IMG/VR virus record: IMGVR_UViG_3300030104_001992 | Location: 1 to 30,193 of that record | Direction: 5' to 3' (one strand) | Origin: a virus | Length of the DNA stretch: 30,193 nucleotides | Part shown: piece after piece, positions 29,891-30,193 of the stretch | Numbering within the stretch: position 1 is the stretch's first letter | Layout: each line of letters starts with the position of its first letter | Position numbers and translations under genes: made by a program | The notes under the pieces: generated by a model | Database searches by the model: none | Told to the model about the DNA's origin: nothing | Seen by the model: only the letters and a program-made list of their open reading frames with translations

Positions 29891-30193
29891 AATCAACTGT
29901 AAATGATGTAGCTCCAGTCTGGGCAGCATTTGCTGCTGCACGTTTGTCATTGAAGTGGAGCAGGAGCAATCCATAATGAATGATCTTTATGATATCCTTA
30001 CGTGCTGTTCCTTTTCTATCGAAACGTGATGCATACTTAAGGACATTACTCCTACAGAATGCTTCAGCATCACCACAAGCATCTATTAGGTCAAGAGTCT
30101 GGACGTTACCAGCAGAGTAATGACCTCGGTATGTTGAACTGATGTAATCACGAACCTCATTAATGAGTTCTTCTTCATTATATTTCAAATCAA
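29880..30193 (-). CDS. DUF3310-like protein, 5' end outside window
   Basis: Reading begins at the right edge; the first possible in-window start is a TTG at 30188, and the frame stays open to the edge, so the true start is probably outside. About 102 residues are seen. The segment GHYSAGNVQTLDLIDACGDA, then AFCRSNVLKYASRFDRKG and DIIKIIHYGLLLL, follow the DUF3310 pattern (HY...GxxxxDxxE, then GNxxKYxxRxxxKG, then AxxYL). DUF3310 proteins occur near phage nucleotide-metabolism genes; their activity is not settled. It overlaps the gp45 start by 11 bases. Confidence 0.75.
   Translation of the reverse strand, partial: DLKYNEEELINEVRDYISSTYRGHYSAGNVQTLDLIDACGDAEAFCRSNVLKYASRFDRKGTARKDIIKIIHYGLLLLHFNDKRAAANAAQTGATSFTVDYDK

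Noticed and set aside
29186-29974. Longer gp45 frame starting at 29974
   Set aside because: The extra 28 residues are read from inside the preceding DUF3310-like gene. The start at 29890 gives the expected clamp length.
1-30193. tRNA, rRNA, CRISPR, transposon or integrase signals
   Set aside because: I found no spaced direct repeats, tRNA cloverleaf sequence or recombinase motifs. A tRNA scan would be needed to exclude a cryptic tRNA fully.

Overview
This window is part of the genome of a T4-like marine cyanophage, a myovirus of Prochlorococcus or Synechococcus. The T4 replication core is recognisable: gp45 clamp, gp44/gp62 clamp loader, RegA, gp43 polymerase, UvsX, gp41 helicase, gp61 primase, and NrdA/NrdB. 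Mixed in with it are genes typical of phages of oxygenic phototrophs: a Ycf35 (DUF1257)/DUF2997 pair, Hsp20, a PsbN-like protein, a NifU-like Fe-S carrier, MazG and several 2-oxoglutarate oxygenases. Base composition is AT-rich. Every gene I can support lies on the minus strand, so transcription runs from high to low coordinates. I see no tRNA, rRNA, CRISPR array, transposase or integrase. No stretch of 300 bases lacks a gene, and the longest gap is about 68 bases.

Layout in transcription order. (1) 30193-23439: DUF3310 protein (start outside the window), gp45, gp44, a Sm-like small protein, an oxygenase, a coiled protein, a Dam methylase, small proteins, gp62, RegA, DUF2997, Ycf35. (2) 23438-15994: Hsp20 and an oxygenase, then a Sm-like pair leading into gp43, UvsX, gp41, MazG and two small genes. 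Two near-identical sigma70-type promoters lie in this block. It ends at a strong hairpin/T-run terminator at 15966-15987. (3) 15965-7782: an accessory and late island set between helicase and primase, which are neighbours in T4. It carries a coupled nuclease-like, ligase-like and nucleotidyltransferase cassette, then lysine-rich proteins with modules I associate with virion proteins, a class 3 lipase, an Ig-domain structural protein and a tail-anchored coiled coil. T4-type late promoter elements (TATAAATA or close variants) stand in front of several of these genes. (4) 7799-1: a sigma70 promoter with perfect -35 and -10 boxes drives gp61, NrdA, NrdB and a train of small genes (NifU-like, PsbN-like, oxygenase, exported protein). 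The last gene runs off the left edge.

Genes are tightly packed with ATGA/TAATG overlaps, which suggests translational coupling. The replication genes make and load the replisome, NrdAB and MazG serve nucleotide supply, and the auxiliary genes probably sustain or reprogram the photosynthetic host. The most interesting parts are the late-promoter/terminator composites just before two start codons, the 507 aa/ligase-like/nucleotidyltransferase cassette, and three diverged Sm-like paralogs around polymerase and clamp-loader genes.
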